In this document: positions 41,614-44,795 of the stretch, piece by piece | Numbering within the stretch: the first letter of the stretch is position 1 | Layout: every line of letters starts with the position of its first letter | Position numbers and translations under genes: made by a program | NCBI GenBank assembly: GCA_038527215.1 | Contig: JBCBGC010000060.1 | Location: forward strand, 1 to 44,795 | DNA: 44,795 bases | From: JAWPMV01 sp038527215 | Lineage (GTDB): Bacteria > Bacteroidota > Bacteroidia > J057 | Direction of reading: 5' to 3' | Notes under the pieces: generated by a model | Databases searched by the model: none | Told to the model about the DNA's origin: nothing | What the model saw: only the letters and a program-made list of their open reading frames with translations

Positions 41614-43113
41614 CTACTTCACGTATTTGGTACCGATACGGCTCCAGCGTACCCCAAAATCCGCTTCATAAGAAAAGAAGACAAAGAGAGGTTTCCCTAC
41701 AATATAGGTCTCAGGCACAAAGCCCCACCAGCGAGAATCCTGGGAATTATGGCGGTTGTCGCCCATCATCCAGTAGTAATCCAACTCAAAGGTGTATTCC
41801 TTAGTTTCTTCCCCATCGATGAAGACTTTGCCATTCTCTTCCATCAGATCATGGTCTTCATAGACATCGATCACCCGCCAATAGACCGAGAGGTTCTCTT
41901 TAGTCAAGGGGATGGTAACTCCTTTCTTGGGAATGGTGATCGGACCATACTGGTCCATGTTCCAGGGGAAAAGGGTGCCTTTATCGTTTTTGATGCGGGG
42001 ATAAATCACCCCACTCAAGGGATCGACTTGCTTGTTGGTCTTATAGACCTGCTCCATTTTTTTGATCACGCTCACTTTCTGCCGCATTTCCTCCGCCACA
42101 TACTCCGGCATGAACATGGTGTAGTTGTTATTATTCCGAGCCAGCCAGTTGGGATTCTGGGTCGCTCCATTCAATGCCCGGAAACCGTAGCGGTTCATGG
42201 CTTTGTCCCGCAGTTTAGTTCCGTCTGTCTGGACGATGTACTCATACTGCATGTGTTCCGGATTTTCTCCGGTTTCACCATTGATATAGATTTGCATGTC
42301 CCGCACTTCCAGCACATCACCGGGCATGCCCACACAGCGCTTGATGTAGTTCTCCTTCATGCTGATTTCTTCTACTTTCCCGGCCCCATCGCCGAGATCA
42401 TGTATATCATGGGCGGGATAGTTGAAGACTACAATGTCATTGCGCTCAACTTTCTCCAATCCAGGCAGGCGGTAGTATGGCAACTTTACGCCCGGCACAT
42501 AGGAAGGCATGACGAAGTCCCCGATTTTGATTTTGTTATGGACAAAAGGCACGGAGAGTGGCTGCATGGGCATCCGCGTGCCGTAATGGAACTTGCTGAC
42601 AAAAAGAAAATCTCCCGCCATGAGGGTACGCTCCATCGAGCTGGTGGGGATCATAAAGGCCTCAATAAAGAAGGTCCGGATGATCAGGGCTGCGACTCCT
42701 GCAAAAAGCAGGGCATCTCCCCATTCCCGTCCCTGGCTTTTGGCCGGAATATTTTTATGCTCATCTGGTGGGCCGAGGTATTTGACGGATTGGTCGAAGC
42801 CAATCTTGGGCAGGTACACGAATCCCAGCAGCAAGGCTGCTGCGTGATCCCGAAGTTTGTATTTGCCATAGGCTTTGACAAATTCGATCACCATGGCCAC
42901 CCCTACCAGGGTTCCCACCACGGGGATAATGAGTAAGGCCGCCCACCATACGGGTTTGCCGATGATTTTCAACCAGACAATCCAACTATAGACCGGGACG
43001 AATGCTGCCCAGCCCGGTTGTCCGGCTTTTTCAAATAATTTATACTGGCCTATACTAATGGCTACCCAAATGATAGCGAAGAGAGAGATCCAAAATATTC
43101 CTCCAAATTCCAT
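41614..43113 (-). CDS. lepB: Signal peptidase I with N-terminal membrane domain
   Basis: 499 residues from ATG 43113. The first 90 residues ('YKLFEKAGQPGWAAFVPVYS', two to three membrane spans) look like a DUF5684-type membrane domain fused in front. The peptidase part starts with 'FIEAFMIPTSSMERTLMAGD' (catalytic Ser before Met), and the general-base Lys is in 'ENYIKRCVGMPGDVLEV'; the C-terminal 'YWMMGDNRHNSQDSRWWGFV' is the last signature. A long insertion lies between the Lys box and the last box. It removes signal peptides from exported proteins at the cytoplasmic membrane. An exact -7 box lies upstream. Confidence 0.95.
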   Translation of the reverse strand: MEFGGIFWISLFAIIWVAISIGQYKLFEKAGQPGWAAFVPVYSWIVWLKIIGKPVWWAALLIIPVVGTLVGVAMVIEFVKAYGKYKLRDHAAALLLGFVYLPKIGFDQSVKYLGPPDEHKNIPAKSQGREWGDALLFAGVAALIIRTFFIEAFMIPTSSMERTLMAGDFLFVSKFHYGTRMPMQPLSVPFVHNKIKIGDFVMPSYVPGVKLPYYRLPGLEKVERNDIVVFNYPAHDIHDLGDGAGKVEEISMKENYIKRCVGMPGDVLEVRDMQIYINGETGENPEHMQYEYIVQTDGTKLRDKAMNRYGFRALNGATQNPNWLARNNNNYTMFMPEYVAEEMRQKVSVIKKMEQVYKTNKQVDPLSGVIYPRIKNDKGTLFPWNMDQYGPITIPKKGVTIPLTKENLSVYWRVIDVYEDHDLMEENGKVFIDGEETKEYTFELDYYWMMGDNRHNSQDSRWWGFVPETYIVGKPLFVFFSYEADFGVRWSRIGTKYVK

Positions 43114-43139
43114 TGCACACACTGCTGAGTTTGAATTCG

Positions 43140-43147
43140 CAAAGTTA
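43140..43147 (-). promoter_or_regulatory. Candidate -7 box of lepB
   Basis: TAACTTTG on the minus strand matches TAnnTTTG exactly, 26 bases before the start codon. A TTTG is found 15 bases upstream, a little closer than the usual spacing. Confidence 0.5.
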
Positions 43148-43270
43148 TAAAATCCCCGCTCTCAAACCAGTTTTTTCCCATACATAGATCAGCGGAAGGA
43201 GCGGGAGATACCCTATAGGTCAGCCCTGGTCCTGAAAAATTACAGCTTCAGCTTTTTTTCTGGAGAAAAA

Positions 43271-44275
43271 TTATCGTCCCGGACCTGCATAGAGACGTCC
43301 GGTATTGCGATCCTCATAACCCATAAAGGCCTCCCGGGCTGCTTCATAGCCTTGTTCGATACGTTTGGCAATTTTTTTCGGACTAAAATCAATGATAGAA
43401 CCCATTTGATCCTGGGGTTCAATCAGGACAGTTTGAAATTGCTTTAATTCCAATCGCTTGCCGGTGCTTACTGAGCGGCGGTAGAGTTTGACGTGTGGGG
43501 CCTGGGCTTTGGCCTGACCTACCAGGTCATTGATGGTGAGGAACTCACGCAGGTCATTGATGAAAATTTCGTCAATGGCGATGTCTACCAGGGAACGGCG
43601 GGCAATGGAGAAAATAGAGCTGCCGGAGTTCTCCTCTTTGGGCAGGGGTAGGCGACGAGAGGTACAATTGATGATGATGACCTCATCCGGTCTGTCCTGA
43701 ATAACCTGGCCCAGAGGGCTGGTATCCCGGATACTGCCATCAACCAGGTCTTTGATCACCCGATCTTTGGTTTTAATCTGGTCGACCGGCTGCCAGAGGA
43801 TGGGAATGGAAGTTGAAGCTAAAATGGCTTTCTGGAATTCTTCATCCTCCTCAAATTGCTGGGGGCGAAAGGCATAGAACTTGCCGTCTTCCAGGGAGAC
43901 CGCGCCCACCCGCAAGTCATATTTATCATAGCGGATGTCTTCCAACTTGACGTAGCGCCGCAAAAGTTGGAACAAAGGATGATTGTCCAGGATGGAGCGT
44001 TCGCGGCTGACCAGCCGCCAGGTGATGTTGAGCAGTTCCAGTTTGCCTCGGTAGATGAGTTTATCCAGGGTAGGAGAGTTCCAGATTCTTTGCAGGTAGG
44101 CAAATTTATCCATAGCCATCATGGTGCCATTGATCGCACCTACCGAAACCCCGGCAATGATATTGTAATGGAAATCCGGAAAGCGAGGTTTGATTTCCTC
44201 TTCGATATATTTTAGCGCGCCAAACTGAAAGGCTCCGTTGGCCCCTCCTCCGCTTAGCACCAATGCGCGTTTCAT
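43271..44275 (-). CDS. Patatin-like phospholipase
   Basis: 334 residues. The oxyanion motif 'LVLSGGGANGAFQFGAL' opens the protein, the nucleophile lies in 'IIAGVSVGAINGTMMA' (G-x-S-x-G) and the dyad Asp in 'DLVDGSIRDTSPL' (DGS in place of DGG/A). No signal peptide, so it is probably cytoplasmic; T5SS-type translocators and phospholipase-effector neighbours are absent. The substrate (lipid or thioester) is undetermined. Transcribed in the same direction as lepB but 157 bases apart with a weak hairpin between. Confidence 0.9.
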   Translation of the reverse strand: MKRALVLSGGGANGAFQFGALKYIEEEIKPRFPDFHYNIIAGVSVGAINGTMMAMDKFAYLQRIWNSPTLDKLIYRGKLELLNITWRLVSRERSILDNHPLFQLLRRYVKLEDIRYDKYDLRVGAVSLEDGKFYAFRPQQFEEDEEFQKAILASTSIPILWQPVDQIKTKDRVIKDLVDGSIRDTSPLGQVIQDRPDEVIIINCTSRRLPLPKEENSGSSIFSIARRSLVDIAIDEIFINDLREFLTINDLVGQAKAQAPHVKLYRRSVSTGKRLELKQFQTVLIEPQDQMGSIIDFSPKKIAKRIEQGYEAAREAFMGYEDRNTGRLYAGPGR

Positions 44276-44365
44276 ACGGGGATTGTTTGTCGCAAAAAAC
44301 GAAAAAAAATCCAGACTTACCTGGAGAAATCAAGGGAGAGCGGAAACCGGGAAGCGATAAAACCG

Positions 44366-44373
44366 TATATTTG
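44366..44373 (+). promoter_or_regulatory. -7 box of the nicotinamidase gene
   Basis: TATATTTG is an exact TAnnTTTG match ending 19 bases before the ATG. No TTG is found at the usual -33 distance, which would fit a promoter that depends on an activator or is weak. Confidence 0.5.
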
Positions 44374-44390
44374 TGTAGAAAATACACAAA
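44370..44390 (+). promoter_or_regulatory. Inverted repeat overlapping the nicotinamidase promoter
   Basis: TTTGTGTA and TACACAAA form perfect 8-bp arms around GAAAA. The left arm overlaps the -7 box and the right arm ends 2 bases before the ATG, so a protein bound here would block transcription initiation. As RNA it could also form a hairpin hiding the start codon. Confidence 0.55.
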
Positions 44391-44392
44391 AT

Positions 44393-44795
44393 ATGAAAAC
44401 ACTCATCATCGTAGATATTCAAAATGATTTTGTACCGGGTGGAGCCCTGGCAGTGAAGGAAGGGGATGAGATCGTGCCGCGCATCAACGAATTGCAACCC
44501 TCATTCGATCTGGTGGTAGCTACCCAGGACTGGCACCCGGCTGATCACGGGAGCTTTGCGGTCCATCACCCCGGAAAAAAACCGGGAGAATTGATTGATT
44601 TACATGGGCTGACACAGGTGCTCTGGCCAGTCCACTGTGTGCAGGGGACGGAGGGTGCTGCCTTTGTAGAGGAATTGAACACTGATCAGGTGGAAAAAGT
44701 CTTTGTCAAAGGCACTGATAGCTCGGTGGACAGCTATTCGGGCTTCTTTGATAATGGTCGGAGAAATAGCACTGGATTGGGTGACTTTTTGAAAG
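44393..44795 (+). CDS. pncA: Nicotinamidase (5' part; gene continues past the window)
   Basis: 134 residues are visible, starting MKTLIIVDIQNDFVPGGALA. The nicotinamidase/isochorismatase-like markers are the catalytic Asp in 'DIQNDF', the metal-binding set 'ATQDWHPADHGSFA' (D-x-H-x-x-x-H-like), 'LWPVHCVQGTEGAAF' and 'KGTDSSVDSYSGFFDN' with the conserved S-Y-S-G/A-F. The catalytic Cys lies further on, beyond the end. The enzyme turns nicotinamide into nicotinic acid for NAD salvage in the cytoplasm. Confidence 0.92.
   Translation, partial: MKTLIIVDIQNDFVPGGALAVKEGDEIVPRINELQPSFDLVVATQDWHPADHGSFAVHHPGKKPGELIDLHGLTQVLWPVHCVQGTEGAAFVEELNTDQVEKVFVKGTDSSVDSYSGFFDNGRRNSTGLGDFLK

Noticed and set aside
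41317..42936. 539-codon open frame on the plus strand
   Set aside because: It runs antisense to lepB, whose motifs are all present on the other strand; the His/Phe-rich translation is typical of the mirror of a real gene.

Overview
The window is about 45 kb of chromosome from a member of the Bacteroidota, most likely a Saprospiria-type (Lewinella/Haliscomenobacter-like) bacterium. The reasons are promoter boxes of the form TAnnTTTG with a TTTG or TTG about 19-20 bases upstream, a T9SS (Por) C-terminal sorting-like domain, WG-repeat and TolB-like lipoproteins or secreted proteins, LepB fused to a DUF5684-like membrane domain, few Shine-Dalgarno sites, and roughly 50% GC. The species-level guess is inference. 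Apart from one toxin-antitoxin pair there is no phage, integrase, insertion sequence, CRISPR array, rRNA or tRNA.

Layout. 1-5.4 kb: the 3' part of a very large outer-membrane beta-barrel protein, then a WecA/MraY-type polyprenyl-phosphate sugar-phosphate transferase translationally coupled to a GT4 glycosyltransferase (surface polysaccharide synthesis). 5.4-9.6 kb: minus-strand genes of poorly known function (TerB/LETM1-like protein, glycine-zipper protein, a small helical protein, a divergent SDR) around one small secreted protein. 9.8-12.6 kb: a short alpha-glucan phosphorylase that has Thr where the PLP lysine is expected, overlapped by a BtuF-like lipoprotein. 12.7-14.5 kb (minus): LEA-like repeat protein, trmB, and a protein made of little more than a T9SS sorting-like domain. 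14.7-20.1 kb: metK, a lipoprotein, radA, a thioredoxin-fold protein without CxxC, and a WG-repeat lipoprotein driven by a textbook promoter that predicts a leaderless mRNA. 20.1-24.3 kb: an AT-rich gene-poor stretch, a 706-residue helical-repeat/winged-helix protein, yebC, and a degenerate copy of a palindromic repeat. 24.3-27.4 kb: the arsenosugar pair (AhpD-like protein and radical SAM ArsS) and an acyl-CoA carboxylase beta subunit. 27.5-33.6 kb: a run of small accessory genes (GNAT, YdeI-like, two SDRs, AraC regulator, membrane protein, CPBP protease). 33.6-38.4 kb (minus): ParE-like toxin with antitoxin, an M49-like zinc peptidase lipoprotein, an APC permease overlapping an SRPBCC protein, and an M23 peptidase. 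39-40.8 kb: a TolB-like secreted protein and a secreted alpha/beta hydrolase. 40.8-41.2 kb: two 155-bp tandem copies of a large palindrome plus a partial third. 41.3-44.3 kb (minus): a small conserved protein, lepB and a patatin-like phospholipase. 44.4 kb to the end: the 5' part of a nicotinamidase gene whose promoter carries a perfect inverted repeat.

Most genes are housekeeping or envelope functions in short operons bounded by clear hairpin terminators. The most unusual signals are the phosphorylase lacking its cofactor lysine, the structured 155-bp repeat family with a diverged relative 17 kb away, the sorting-domain-only protein, and the predicted leaderless and operator-bearing promoters. 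I did not find a multi-gene locus that I could defend as a wholly new defence or biosynthetic system.
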